A stretch of 42,275 bases of DNA from JBEBSD01 sp040394475. GTDB lineage: Bacteria > Bacteroidota > Bacteroidia > Cytophagales > Spirosomataceae. The stretch's first letter is position 1. The number at the start of each line of letters is the position of its first letter. Under the pieces are notes generated by a model. That model was not told the DNA's origin. It saw nothing but the letters and a program-made list of their open reading frames with translations, and searched no databases. The stretch spans positions 1 through 42,275 of the forward strand of contig JBEBSD010000055.1 of NCBI GenBank assembly GCA_040394475.1, given 5' to 3'. The position numbers and the translations under genes are program-made. Shown in pieces: positions 1 through 9,913 of this stretch.

Positions 1-165
1 TATAAAAGAAACCCCGCCTATAAGTCTCACCTTTCAAACATAATACCTCCGTGTTTTTTCTCTGCGTACCTCGGTGTTATTTTACTTGAATATCAGTTAG
101 CTGCGAAAACTTTCACTAATTTGACCGCTCTAACCCGGATAAATCGGGAATCAAAACCTTTGGAT

Positions 166-927
166 ATGGCACAGAACAACACCACACGTTTCAGCAACAG
201 GGTCGAAGACTACGTCACCTACCGCCCGGACTACCCGGAATCTATCGTTGATTTCCTGGAAAATGAGTATAAGTTGAAACGGGGCAGCCTGATCGCAGAT
301 ATCGGTTCGGGCACAGGTATTTCCGCTGCTTTATTTCTTAAAAAAGGATACCGGGTAATCGGGGTGGAACCCAATAAGGAAATGCGGGAAAAATCGGTTG
401 TACTGCTGGGCGGTGATCCGGGTTTTGTCGCGGTGAATGGCGCCGCAGAGCGCACAGAACTCTCCGGCGAAAGCGTCGACGCTATCATTGCCGGCCAGGC
501 ATTTCACTGGTTCGAACGGGACAAGACAAAGCAGGAATTCACCAGGATCTTAAAACCGGGCGGCATCGTAGCCCTGATCTGGAATGAACGTCTTACTGCC
601 AGCAGCTTCGAAAAGGAATACGATCAGTTGATCGTCAGACACGCCACCGATTACGTCAAGGTCGACCACCGGAACATCGACCTGGAAAAGATTGAGACTT
701 TTTTTGATCCTGTTCCCGTAACGCTGAAAATTTTCCCCAACCACCAGGACTTCAATTTTCAGGGACTGGAAGGCCGGCTGCTTTCCTCGTCTTACATGCC
801 TGCCAAAAACGAACCCGGTTACGATGCAATGTCCGGCGACCTGAAAACGCTTTTTGACCGTTACCAGCAAAACGGGAGGATCCGGATCAATTATGACACG
901 AAGGTTTTTGCAGGGCGATGGCGGTGA
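166..927 (+). CDS. class I SAM-dependent methyltransferase
   Basis: Small cytoplasmic methyltransferase of the Rossmann-fold class I type, substrate unknown. The SAM-binding motif I (ADIGSGTG) lies near residues 44-52, an acidic residue follows in VIGVEPN, and the motif IV/V region reads AGQAFHWF followed by RILKPGG, as in the family of UbiE/Methyltransf_11-like enzymes. The reading frame is open back to a TTG at 121, but the ATG at 166 puts the family-typical opening (TRFSNRVEDYVTYRPDYP) close to the N-terminus, so I chose it; the protein is then 253 residues, normal for the family. It stands alone between a short leader region and a convergent esterase gene. No neighbour points to a substrate. 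Confidence 0.85.
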   Translation: MAQNNTTRFSNRVEDYVTYRPDYPESIVDFLENEYKLKRGSLIADIGSGTGISAALFLKKGYRVIGVEPNKEMREKSVVLLGGDPGFVAVNGAAERTELSGESVDAIIAGQAFHWFERDKTKQEFTRILKPGGIVALIWNERLTASSFEKEYDQLIVRHATDYVKVDHRNIDLEKIETFFDPVPVTLKIFPNHQDFNFQGLEGRLLSSSYMPAKNEPGYDAMSGDLKTLFDRYQQNGRIRINYDTKVFAGRWR

Positions 928-947
928 GGCTGTTGCGGCACGATGAC

Positions 948-2588
948 TTATTTTGAGGATTCCCGGATCTTTTCTACGATTTTAGCCGCGACTATTTTTT
1001 GACCCGCGTCGGTCATATGGACGCCATCCCGGGCATAGTTCTCAAAAACCCCTGACAACGGATGATAAATGTCGATCACTTCAAATCCTGCTCTCTCAGC
1101 TACTGCTGTCCATTGGGGAACCAACCGCGACAGCCGCTCGTTCCCGCCTTCGTATTTGGCCCCTATATCCGTGGTACCCATCGGAGGCGGTGTCATATAG
1201 ATTAACCTGGTTGGGCGCCCCTTGTTGAGCCTGTGATTTTTAACGCGGTTCAGTAATTTTTCCAAATTGGCAACGGCCTCGCTTTCCCGGCCTTCAAAGA
1301 TCTTTTTGGTGTCGTTCGTTCCCAGGCAAACAATAACATAGTCATAAGCGCCTTTACCAATTGCGGCCCTTGCCGTGTCGAGGTAGCGGTCGCTGTTTTT
1401 CAGCGCATTCAGCTCCTCCCGTCCCAGGTTGTCAAAGCCTATCGTTCTGCCCCCTTTCGAATGATTGAAGATAAATGCCTGCGGCATCATCCCTTTCAAC
1501 TGATCGACCCACCCCCCTTTTGCTTCGCCATTGGAGTCTCCGATCGTCAGGATGGAACATTTTGCAGGGAAAGTTTCTTCCGCTGGAAGGAGGGCCAGCG
1601 CCTGCGACAGCTGTTCATGACTCCCCTCGAAAATCGTCAGCCGGATGTTTTCATACTTGCGGGATAAGTAGATGCTGCGTCCGAACAACGATTCTTCTTT
1701 GCTGTGAGCCGGATTCATCCGTTTGGTCACCAGGTCGATGATTTCGGCTTCGGAAACAAGCGCCGAGTCCGACGCCGCTTTGGGCATGATCTCCCGGAGA
1801 TCGGACAGCCCGTATTTCAACTCTCCTGTCAGCCGGTTGTACATCCGGATCGCATGGGTGATCGGGACCGAGCCGGTATACCCGTCGTGGACACCTTCAT
1901 AAATGTACAAGGCAGCGTCCTTCCGCCTTTCTTTAGGGTAGTGTTGCACCAGGGGCGACCGGCGCAGGGCTTCTTCCCGGTTCAGGATACTGTCCTGTGA
2001 GGTCGCTTTCAGGATGTCCCGGGCATACCGTTGCTTGCGTCCGACCGATTCCCAGTACCATGCTTCAAGGTCTGAAATAGGCGCCCACGCTGAAAACGAC
2101 TTCACCGGGTACTCCAGGTTCATATAGGCCGCCAGGGTCGCAAACCCGCCTCCTGAGACGCCGATAATGTGCACATCACCGGGCGCGGCGTGGGTGTGCT
2201 CCAATGCAAAGCGAATGGCATCTTCGATATCGGAGATCACTTTGGGACTGCCCATAGCATCCGGCGTATTATTCACGCCCCTGAAATCGGGGTGAATATA
2301 ATTCCAGTCGCGCGCTGCAATCTCGGCGATCAGCGGGTCTTTCTGGGTATAGTCCCCGCTCCAGGTGTGCAGGCTGACAATGAGCGGCCTGGGCCCTGGG
2401 TTCCGGGCTTTATACAAATAAGCCTTCTGCAGGTGTCCGTCCGCGGATGACGGGATGCTCACCTCCTCAAAGGCCGGCGGCCATTTGCTTTTGGAAGTAT
2501 CGTCCCATTTCGGATCTTTTTGCGCATAGAGATCCGGAGAGCTGCTTACGCTTACTAAAAGGGCCGTCAAAATAATTAGCGTTTTCAT
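948..2588 (-). CDS. secreted two-domain esterase: S9-type alpha/beta hydrolase + SGNH hydrolase
   Basis: Exported hydrolase of 546 residues with two separate serine-hydrolase folds. After a signal peptide (MKTLIILTALLVSVSS, ending YAQ) comes a prolyl-oligopeptidase/acetyl-xylan-esterase-like domain with nucleophile motif GVSGGG near residue 142, a likely acid in EGVHDGY and a likely histidine in FEGSHEQ. The C-terminal part is an SGNH/GDSL hydrolase: GDSNG near 348, GGRT, GTND near 422 and the D-H dyad DGVHMT near 519. The ATG at 2588 is preferred over an upstream in-frame ATG at 2627 because only it gives an N-terminal signal peptide. Both active sites look intact, so it probably removes acyl groups from a glycan or ester-bearing compound; the substrate cannot be read from the sequence. 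It is convergent with the methyltransferase gene. Confidence 0.8.
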   Translation of the reverse strand: MKTLIILTALLVSVSSSPDLYAQKDPKWDDTSKSKWPPAFEEVSIPSSADGHLQKAYLYKARNPGPRPLIVSLHTWSGDYTQKDPLIAEIAARDWNYIHPDFRGVNNTPDAMGSPKVISDIEDAIRFALEHTHAAPGDVHIIGVSGGGFATLAAYMNLEYPVKSFSAWAPISDLEAWYWESVGRKQRYARDILKATSQDSILNREEALRRSPLVQHYPKERRKDAALYIYEGVHDGYTGSVPITHAIRMYNRLTGELKYGLSDLREIMPKAASDSALVSEAEIIDLVTKRMNPAHSKEESLFGRSIYLSRKYENIRLTIFEGSHEQLSQALALLPAEETFPAKCSILTIGDSNGEAKGGWVDQLKGMMPQAFIFNHSKGGRTIGFDNLGREELNALKNSDRYLDTARAAIGKGAYDYVIVCLGTNDTKKIFEGRESEAVANLEKLLNRVKNHRLNKGRPTRLIYMTPPPMGTTDIGAKYEGGNERLSRLVPQWTAVAERAGFEVIDIYHPLSGVFENYARDGVHMTDAGQKIVAAKIVEKIRESSK

Positions 2589-2814
2589 GGGAATGCTGTT
2601 ACACGGTGAAACAGGGAAGAACATCATGAGACTGACCGGTTTGTTCTTTGTATTTTGGTTACAGACGCGTTTTTTACATTTGCACCATTTACGAAGCTAT
2701 AAAATTCTGATGTTATAACGGAAGTTACCTCACGGCCTTACTTAAATAGGGTTGGGAAGGATAAGGCGAATGAAAAACGCAGCAAATGGTTTTTGATTCC
2801 TGATTTTGGACTCA

Positions 2815-3083
2815 GAAAGGCATCTTATTCCGACACCGACAGGGTCAATACCATCAAAAGTGTCTGTTCCGGGAAGCGGTATCTTGCGTCGACCCAGATG
2901 GAGGATCTTTCCCGTTTAATGAGTGAAGACGGGAACAATCCGTTTGACAGGTTATCGCCGCGGGAAATGGAAGTGGCCCTGCTGCTGTTAAAGGGAGAAG
3001 GCCTCCGGGAAATTGCCGAAGCCTTACACCTGAGTCCTTCTACGGCCAGCACCGTCAAGACAAGGGTTTTTGACAAGCTCTGA
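2815..3083 (+). pseudogene. remnant of a NarL/FixJ-type response regulator (receiver end + LuxR HTH)
   Basis: An open stretch without a convincing start codon. It carries the end of a receiver domain (SVCSGKRYL) followed by a LuxR-type helix-turn-helix (LSPREMEVALLLL, then LREIAEALHLSPSTASTVKTR). It stops at VFDKL, just before the last helix that members of the family normally have, and nearly the whole receiver with the phosphorylated Asp is missing upstream. Both ends are therefore truncated. Directly after the stop, another frame continues as a T9SS sorting tail from an unrelated gene, which supports deletion or recombination debris rather than a working gene. Confidence 0.6.
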
Positions 3084-3177
3084 AGGAGAAAACCAGATAC
3101 CCCTTGTCAATCTGCCTGCCGGCCTGTACCTGATCCGCAGCGAAGGCGGAGAGGTGATCAGGGTGTTGAAGGAGTGA
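3082..3177 (+). pseudogene. fragment of a T9SS type A C-terminal sorting tail
   Basis: The frame starting at 3082 reads a 31-residue stretch ending NLPAGLYLIRSEGG, VIRVLKE and stop. This is the final beta-hairpin of Por/T9SS type A sorting domains; the neighbouring 1,576-residue protein ends in the same way (GLPAGIYVVYTS, LKVVKE). No body of a secreted protein precedes it: upstream is the response-regulator remnant in another frame. It ends 22 bp before the stop of the convergent beta-helix gene, so two T9SS tails face each other. Confidence 0.6.
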
Positions 3178-3199
3178 GCGGGGCGGCGGCTTTTCTCCA

Positions 3200-6100
3200 C
3201 TATTCCTTCACGACCTTCAGCGTGCGGCGGTCGCTGGTGTATACCACGTAAATTCCGGCAGGAAGCCCGGTCAGGTCGACAGAAACCCTGTCCGCCGCAA
3301 TATCCACTTCCCGCAGCACTATCCCGGCAGCATTGGCAAGATATAGCCTGCCGCCGGCCCGTCCTCCGGGTACATTTACCATCACCCGGTCGCGTGACGG
3401 GTTAGGATAAACGTATAGTCCTTCCCTCCCGGCCAGGCTGATGATAGTGGAGAAGCTGTAGCTGCCGTCCCGATCGATCTGCCGGATCCGGTAGTATACC
3501 AGCCCGGAAGCCGGCGCCGGATCCGTGACGCTGTATTCAGCGGTCCCGTTGCCTTTCGCGGTCACCACAGCTGCCCGGTGAAATTCCTCCGCATCCTCGC
3601 TTCTTTCCACCTCGTAACGATCCACACCGGCCTCATCGGCTTTCCAGCGCAGCACGGCACGACCCTGGTCGTTCAGTTGTCCCGTGAACGAAAGCCAGCG
3701 TACAGGCAGCGCTGTATTGCTGGTTTTGACAAAAAAACCACTGAAACCGCTTACTTCAAAGCTCACCTCCCAACGGCTGGACACGCTGTTCCATACAATA
3801 GCTTCATCGGCCGGATCAATGGTCAGGACAGGGCCCGGATAAGTACCCGGTAGGCCCGAATCATCGCTGCCGGCGCCTCCTGCCTTCTCAATAAGCAGGT
3901 TGGCAATACCTTCCTCGTCATCCGGGCCACCAGGCAGCTTTACCGGATTGAGAGCATTGAAGGCGTCAAATTCTGCCTGGGTAAAATAAAGTGTGATCCG
4001 GGCGACGGCATTGTCTGCGTTATGGTCCGGCGTAATCTCGTAGTGGCGCTTTACGTAGCGGGCCGGCTGCGTACCGGCTATCCATACCCTGACCGTAGTA
4101 TTGCCGCTGATAGCATGCTCTCCCCCCTGCCCTGTCACAGCTGCCACCAGCGTGCTGCAGTCACTGGCGTAATAGGTGGTTCCGTTATGGTCTTGCGTCA
4201 ACGTAACGGAAAGGCCGGCGGTGGTGAGCGCAGCGCTCCCGTCAGGCATATCCGAAGCAGCTTCGTAAGCGCCCGGGTCGACAGTGCCGAGCTGGATGCG
4301 AGCCGAACCGTCCATATCCGTAGCAACCGATGAGAGATCGGGCGTCCGGCCTGCTTCAAACACGGCGTTGCTGCCGGTGTTAATGGCGGGGGAACAGGCC
4401 TGCAAACGATAATTCCCCTCAGCCGCATTGACAAACATCGGGTCGCCGCCGGAATTGCCTGCGCCGTCGTAGCCTCCTTCGACGATGCTGTAGGTAACCG
4501 TCACAGCAGGGGTGCCGGTGGTCAGGATATTGGCGCCTGTACCACTGGTATTGCCATAAACAATGGAATTGGTAACGACAGTAGCCGAAGCAGAGGAGAA
4601 CAGGGCTCCGCCATAATTTCCCGCTTCATTTTTTACGAGCGTACTGTTGATGATCCGGGTTCCGGAAGATTCCGTATCGTAAACAGCGCCGCCGCCGGAG
4701 CTCGCTTTATTTCCGGAAAAAACGGAGTTGACTACGGTAGCGGCCGAATTGTTAATACCGCCCATCCCGCCGCCTGCAATGGCTGTATTTTCAGAGAGAG
4801 TACTATTTCGTATAACAGGTGAGGAAAGTACGTTGTATATGCCGCCCCCATTGTTGCCGGCCGAATTTTCCAGGAAGACGGTACCCGTTACCGTCGGCGA
4901 AGCACTGCGGTTATGGATACCCCCACCCGTTGTAAATGCCGAGTTCTCCTGAAACGTACAATCAGCGATAATCGGGCCAGAATTTTCGATATACATCCCT
5001 CCTCCGGAACTCCAGGTCGTCGTATTTTTGAAGAAAGTGCAATTACTGAAGGTGGCTGCAGATTGCTCGTTGTATACGCCGCCTCCGCTTACATAAGCCG
5101 AATTTTCCGAGAAAGTACAATAGCTTAGCGTGGGCATGGCCTCCTGGTTGAGAAGGCCGCCGCCCAGCCCGCTGCCGCCGTTGAGCCCATTAGCCGCGTT
5201 ACCGGAAAAAGTACAATTAATTGCCTTGAAGGAAGAATACCGGTTGTAAATGCCGCCCCCCACATAATTGGCGGCATTTCCTGAAATAGTACAGTTGGCA
5301 ATGGTGAAAGAAGCGCCGGAATTGTATATAAATATTCCGCCCCCCGCACTCCCCTGCACGGACAATGTATTGACAATAGTATAATGTGAGACCCCTTCGG
5401 CATTCCCGCCCGTAATCGTAAATCCGTTGAGCTCGGTATGGCCTACATCGCCTGCCGCCACTACTACGTGATATGCGTTACCGTTATCCGGGATTCCGTT
5501 GCCGTCCATATCGCCGCTTAGTACGGTCGGGTAGGCAGCAATATCCCTTGTGCCGCCGCCCGAAGGATAACCGCCGAGTATTCTGACGTGGGCCGGCAGC
5601 ACAAACGCTTTGTCGCGTTCATCCGTGCCATCACCTGCCTTGTACTCCGGGTAATAGGTTCCCCTGGCAACAAGGATGGTATCTACAGCCGTTTCCGTAT
5701 GGGCGAACGCAATGGCCTCCGCCAGCGACGTATAGGCGTTGACCCAGCTGTCGCCCTTGTTGGTGCCCGCGGCGGCAGAGTCTACATACACCACATTGCC
5801 GGTTTCGATATTCCCGAGCGGATAGCCGCTCACCCAATTGGAGGTATTGCCGGCGAGCGCAAAGCGCTCTGCAGTGCCGTGATGGCCGGGGGCGGCAGCG
5901 TCCGTCACCTCGGTCAGCCCTGTGTTATCGCCGCCGGGCGTTCCTGCATCCATTTGGTAATAGGCGACCAATCCTGACGATGAAGGGCTTACGCGGCGTT
6001 TCATATTACCTTGTATCTGCGCCTGGGTGCGGGCCGTTTTCCAGATTCTCACTTCGTCTATCGTGCCGTTGAAATAGCGGGGCGAATTCTGGTAATCGAC

Positions 6101-7930
6101 TCCCAGTGCAAGCTTATCGTTATTGGGTGCGACGGCCCAGGGCGTGCCGCTCAGCGCCTGGGCTACGCCGTTGACGTACACCATTCGTGTCCCCCCGTTG
6201 TTTACGGCTGCGATGTGGTACCATGTATTGGCCCCGAGGATGCCGCTTGCTGTTTTCATATTGTCGAAATCGATACCCGTATACGGGGCATCGGCGTGCA
6301 GCCGGAGAAAATAACCGTTGGCGTCGTTGGTATGGAACTTGGAAATAATACCCGCCAGCGAACTGAACCCGGAAGGCTTTATCCAGCATTCCAACGTATA
6401 GGTGTCAGAGGCAGAAAAGTCCAGCGCGTCGTGATCGGGAATATCCACGCGGTCGTCTATGCCGTCAAAATGCAGGGCATTGGCGGTCGGGTCCATATAC
6501 GGATCCAGGTTCATCCGTAAAACCAGCGCCTTCTGCCGGTCGGGAGCCGTTAATTTAGTCCAATTGCCGGAAGTGTTGGAAGCAAGCTTAAACGCCGTAA
6601 AGGTTTCATCGCAGTAAGCGATGGCCGAGGTGTTGTCGAACTGGATGTCTGCAATGAAATAATTGCCCGGAGGAAGCACCAGGGGGCCGTTTTGAATCGG
6701 CAGCGTTGCTTTCAGCGTATCGGCCCCCGGGTGGAACAGCGTGTCCGTGCCCCCAATCCTCTCTACGGGTATATCGTTATGATCTGCCCGCCATACCGAT
6801 ACCGCATACTGCCGGGGAGTTCCCGGGTTATACTGCGCGTAAACAGAACTTAATGACGACGGCTGAGCCACCGTAAACACCTGCCCCAGATAACCGGGTC
6901 CGTTGAGACTCATCTGACCGGTAACAACACCATTATCCCTGGCAAACGCGCTGCTGGTGATCACCACCGTTCTGCGCAGCGTATCGTTCGAATCGTTTTC
7001 GTCGGTTTGGTTCTGTGAAGGAAAATACTTAATGGTGTAGGAGCCTGCTGCATCGGGTATCCAGGCCGGACTTAAAGAAAAGGATTGGCTGGTCAGCGGT
7101 GCCAGCGAGCCGATGCTGCTGCTGCCGGCAGTATGCACCAGGGTGTTGGATTCATCGTATATACGGGCGTTCAGCTTCACCTCGCTAAGGGCCTGGGTAC
7201 CGGAGTTACTCACCGTGCCGCTCAGGTGTATGCTGGTGATATTGTGTAAGGGCAGCAGTGTATACTCATATCCCGTTGCACTGGCAACGGCGGCATCCGC
7301 ACCATAATTCACCGACACTTTTACATCGTCGATCCCCAGCAGCCATTGGTCAGTGGAATTGTTCCTGAAGCCGATATATACGGTTTGCCCGCTATAAGCG
7401 CTCAGGTCTGCCAGCCGTTGGGTCCAGGTGGAATTTTCAGCATCGATGCTGAATAACAGGTCAGCACTCCCCATGTTGCCGATATTGCCGGTGCTTCCGG
7501 TAGGGGCCTCGGTCATTATCCTTACCTCGTAACCGTCGCGATAAACGTGATCAAACGCCCTGGCACGCCATGTAAGCTGGACGATACCGCCGCTCAGCGC
7601 GATGGCGGGCGTCCACATCCAGTCATCGGCCGTACCGGTGTCATACCACGAGGTGGACACGGCACAGGTATCGTTGGTGAAAGGTGCGTTATCCGCCCGT
7701 CTTATCCAGGCATCGGAAACATACGATACGGTACCGTCGGCTGGAGTAAGATTATCTACGTTGCCCAGCGTCCACCCGGACGGAAAGACGTAGGTTCCGG
7801 GACCGCCCCCGGTGGGACCTGGAAGGTTGTCAAAGTTTTCGTAAAACAGCACCTGCGCTGTCGTTCTGGAGGAAAGGAGTCCCGCAACGGCGAGAAAGCC
7901 TGCTAAAAGGGTCCGGTTAAAGGTTTTCAT
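3200..7930 (-). CDS. giant secreted beta-helix protein with LamG and T9SS type A sorting domain
   Basis: A 1,576-residue exported protein, probably surface-anchored or released by the type 9 secretion system. In order it shows: a signal peptide (ending TTAQ); an adhesin/choice-of-anchor-J-like domain (about 27-205, with FYENFDN and WTPAI motifs); a CARDB-like beta-sandwich (about 210-325); a LamG/concanavalin-like domain (about 480-680, LHFDGIDDRVDIPDH); a right-handed parallel beta-helix built from repeated GGGIYN/NCTFSGN units (about 712-1200, choice-of-anchor-Q type); further beta domains; and a C-terminal T9SS type A tail (YVYPNPSRDRV, ending LKVVKE). The ATG at 7930 is chosen over 7999 because it starts the signal peptide. 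No catalytic residues can be assigned; polysaccharide binding or cleavage is possible for such beta-helices but is not shown here. It lies downstream of, and in the same direction as, a TPR-LuxR regulator gene 227 bp away. Confidence 0.85.
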   Translation of the reverse strand: MKTFNRTLLAGFLAVAGLLSSRTTAQVLFYENFDNLPGPTGGGPGTYVFPSGWTLGNVDNLTPADGTVSYVSDAWIRRADNAPFTNDTCAVSTSWYDTGTADDWMWTPAIALSGGIVQLTWRARAFDHVYRDGYEVRIMTEAPTGSTGNIGNMGSADLLFSIDAENSTWTQRLADLSAYSGQTVYIGFRNNSTDQWLLGIDDVKVSVNYGADAAVASATGYEYTLLPLHNITSIHLSGTVSNSGTQALSEVKLNARIYDESNTLVHTAGSSSIGSLAPLTSQSFSLSPAWIPDAAGSYTIKYFPSQNQTDENDSNDTLRRTVVITSSAFARDNGVVTGQMSLNGPGYLGQVFTVAQPSSLSSVYAQYNPGTPRQYAVSVWRADHNDIPVERIGGTDTLFHPGADTLKATLPIQNGPLVLPPGNYFIADIQFDNTSAIAYCDETFTAFKLASNTSGNWTKLTAPDRQKALVLRMNLDPYMDPTANALHFDGIDDRVDIPDHDALDFSASDTYTLECWIKPSGFSSLAGIISKFHTNDANGYFLRLHADAPYTGIDFDNMKTASGILGANTWYHIAAVNNGGTRMVYVNGVAQALSGTPWAVAPNNDKLALGVDYQNSPRYFNGTIDEVRIWKTARTQAQIQGNMKRRVSPSSSGLVAYYQMDAGTPGGDNTGLTEVTDAAAPGHHGTAERFALAGNTSNWVSGYPLGNIETGNVVYVDSAAAGTNKGDSWVNAYTSLAEAIAFAHTETAVDTILVARGTYYPEYKAGDGTDERDKAFVLPAHVRILGGYPSGGGTRDIAAYPTVLSGDMDGNGIPDNGNAYHVVVAAGDVGHTELNGFTITGGNAEGVSHYTIVNTLSVQGSAGGGIFIYNSGASFTIANCTISGNAANYVGGGIYNRYSSFKAINCTFSGNAANGLNGGSGLGGGLLNQEAMPTLSYCTFSENSAYVSGGGVYNEQSAATFSNCTFFKNTTTWSSGGGMYIENSGPIIADCTFQENSAFTTGGGIHNRSASPTVTGTVFLENSAGNNGGGIYNVLSSPVIRNSTLSENTAIAGGGMGGINNSAATVVNSVFSGNKASSGGGAVYDTESSGTRIINSTLVKNEAGNYGGALFSSASATVVTNSIVYGNTSGTGANILTTGTPAVTVTYSIVEGGYDGAGNSGGDPMFVNAAEGNYRLQACSPAINTGSNAVFEAGRTPDLSSVATDMDGSARIQLGTVDPGAYEAASDMPDGSAALTTAGLSVTLTQDHNGTTYYASDCSTLVAAVTGQGGEHAISGNTTVRVWIAGTQPARYVKRHYEITPDHNADNAVARITLYFTQAEFDAFNALNPVKLPGGPDDEEGIANLLIEKAGGAGSDDSGLPGTYPGPVLTIDPADEAIVWNSVSSRWEVSFEVSGFSGFFVKTSNTALPVRWLSFTGQLNDQGRAVLRWKADEAGVDRYEVERSEDAEEFHRAAVVTAKGNGTAEYSVTDPAPASGLVYYRIRQIDRDGSYSFSTIISLAGREGLYVYPNPSRDRVMVNVPGGRAGGRLYLANAAGIVLREVDIAADRVSVDLTGLPAGIYVVYTSDRRTLKVVKE

Positions 7931-8157
7931 ATTTATTCGTTCAATTCGCACGGCATTCCCGCCGGAACCGCTGCCCGCCTTATCCGGATGGTTCCACACG
8001 CTGTCGGGCCGGCTGGTCCGGGCGATCGCGTGCGGGCGGGCATGGAAAGTATGCCCGTACTGTCAGGAAATTCAAAAATGGACCCGCAGGAAGAAGGAGG
8101 CAAGTTTCAAGCGTGAAAATAGTGTGACAGGGGGCGTGAAAAAAACGTGAAAACGGC

Positions 8158-9849
8158 TCACAGGTCTTTCAGCAGGCTGTCCAGGCCCGGCTCGTCCGTA
8201 ATGCCGAGCTTTTTCCGGATACGGCTGCGGTGCTGGCGTATTGTGTCCATGCCTACTCCAAGGATCCCCGCCATCTCGCGGGTTGTCAGGTTGAGCCTCG
8301 TTAAGGTCAGTATGCGGATTTCCGCGGGGCTGAGGGCGGGTATTTTTTCCTTTAAACGGTTGAGAAAACCACTATGGACTTTTTCGAACAGGCGTTGAAA
8401 AGCGGCCCAGTCGTCTTCTGTCAGTATGGTGCTCCGCTGCAATTCCCTGATAAGCTCGTTTTTCTCTTCTTCCGAGTGCTGGCTTTGCAGTTGGGCTATC
8501 AGCTTGTTTTTTTCGGAAATGCGCCTGGTGAACTCTTTAAGCTCACGGGCGGCCGCCTGCAATTGCAGGTCTTTTGTCAGCTGTTGCCTGCGGTGACTAT
8601 AATAGCCCGTTACGATAAAGGCGCATAAACCTGCTACCACCACGATCAGGATGTTCCTCTCCCCTGCTTTCCGCTGCTTTTCCAGGTTAAACTCCGCGTG
8701 CCTCATCTCCTCCTCCTGGAGGTTGATCTTTTGCTGTGCCCGGAGCACTTTTATAGCACTGAAATTTTCATGGAATTCTTTAATGGCCAGGACGGTGGAG
8801 TCGAGGTAAATCCTGGCAAGACTGGCATTCCCCCTGACGCTGTACCATTTGCTCATGACCGGGAAGAGGTGCTGGAGGCGGTCTTTCTGATTGCTTTTGC
8901 GGATATCATGTCTTGCGCGCATCATGTATTCCCACGAAGAGGTGAGATCGTCTTTTTCGAGCGCAATATCCGCGAGCCTTATCAAGGCCCCGGCAGCAGG
9001 TCCGAAGTCATTGTCGGCCTCCGCGCCGGTATAATCATTTTTCAACAGCGGCTCCGCCTTGTCGTATTCGCGCCGCAAATAATGGTTGGTGCCGATATTT
9101 CCCAGCACGATCCGCTCCCACAAGGCACCGGAGTGCGGAAAGGGTGTTTTCAACACCTCTTTGAAATAGTAATCGGCTTGAGCCAGGTTCCCCTCTTTCT
9201 GATAACATAGCCCCAGGGTATTTTTGGCGGAGTTGACAAACCTGGTATTGAATGCTGTTTCAGGCAACTGAATAATTCGTTCCAGGTATTTTTTTGCCTG
9301 CGCGTAGTCCTGAAAAAAATAATAGGCTTCGGCTATTTTAAGCAGGTCAAACGCCATGTCCGGGTATTCCTCTGCCTTCATTGCACCCAGTTCTTTGCTC
9401 AGAAGAAGGTACTGCTCGAAAGCCAGCTCATAGTTTTTGACATTATGCCAGTAATATTCCGCCAACGCACGCATACCCCTTATCTGTATATGCCTAATAT
9501 GCGCTGCCTCAGCGGCCGAGATGACGTCGGTCAATCCGGCAACGGACTCCGTTGCACCGTGTTGCCTGAAAAACGCGTTGTAATAGGCTGTAAAAAGATC
9601 CATCTCCATTTCCAGCTCTTTGTCACTGTTCCTTCGGGCAAACCGCCCGATAGCCTCTACCTCACGGACAAGAGCAGCCGAATCCTTCAGCAATACCAGA
9701 TGGGTGTAAAGGTTGTTCAGCGCCTCGACTCTTTCAGGATACGGTCTGTGGAGCAGGCTGTCATATTGTGCCGCCGCCATGCAGGGCAATAGAAATGCAC
9801 ATAAGCCAAGTCTGGAAAGAGATTTCAAAGACGATATATTTATATACAA
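8158..9849 (-). CDS. membrane-anchored TPR regulator with C-terminal LuxR-type HTH
   Basis: A 563-residue one-protein regulator of a type common in Bacteroidota. It has an N-terminal signal peptide or anchor (LGLCAFLLPCMAAAQ), a periplasmic region of TPR-like helical repeats (for example the DYAQAKKYLERI and NLAQADYYFKEV units), a single membrane segment near residues 396-418 (ILIVVVAGLCAFIVTGYY), a cytoplasmic coiled coil (about 420-480) and a LuxR-like helix-turn-helix at about 506-550 (LSPAEIRILTL to TIRQHRSRIRKKLG). The layout suggests that a periplasmic signal or protein interaction controls DNA binding. No receiver or kinase domain is present. It lies upstream of the beta-helix gene on the same strand, so that gene may be a target, but this is inference from position. 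Confidence 0.8.
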   Translation of the reverse strand: MYINISSLKSLSRLGLCAFLLPCMAAAQYDSLLHRPYPERVEALNNLYTHLVLLKDSAALVREVEAIGRFARRNSDKELEMEMDLFTAYYNAFFRQHGATESVAGLTDVISAAEAAHIRHIQIRGMRALAEYYWHNVKNYELAFEQYLLLSKELGAMKAEEYPDMAFDLLKIAEAYYFFQDYAQAKKYLERIIQLPETAFNTRFVNSAKNTLGLCYQKEGNLAQADYYFKEVLKTPFPHSGALWERIVLGNIGTNHYLRREYDKAEPLLKNDYTGAEADNDFGPAAGALIRLADIALEKDDLTSSWEYMMRARHDIRKSNQKDRLQHLFPVMSKWYSVRGNASLARIYLDSTVLAIKEFHENFSAIKVLRAQQKINLQEEEMRHAEFNLEKQRKAGERNILIVVVAGLCAFIVTGYYSHRRQQLTKDLQLQAAARELKEFTRRISEKNKLIAQLQSQHSEEEKNELIRELQRSTILTEDDWAAFQRLFEKVHSGFLNRLKEKIPALSPAEIRILTLTRLNLTTREMAGILGVGMDTIRQHRSRIRKKLGITDEPGLDSLLKDL

Positions 9850-9905
9850 CGATAGCGTCAGGGCAAAGCATACCGGGATTTCCGGTTCCGGGTGCTTTTA
9901 CACCA

Positions 9906-9913
9906 CAAATATA
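9906..9913 (-). promoter_or_regulatory. probable promoter -7 element of the TPR-LuxR regulator
   Basis: The minus strand reads TATATTTG here, an exact match to the Bacteroidota -7 consensus TAnnTTTG, 56 bp before the ATG at 9849. No good TTTG -33 element is seen at the usual distance, so this rests on the -7 match and position only. Confidence 0.4.

Noticed and set aside
40..95. Two imperfect copies of ACCTCSGTGTT in the first 100 bases
   Set aside because: The copies are short and degenerate; they resemble a dispersed intergenic phrase but too little is in the window to call an element.
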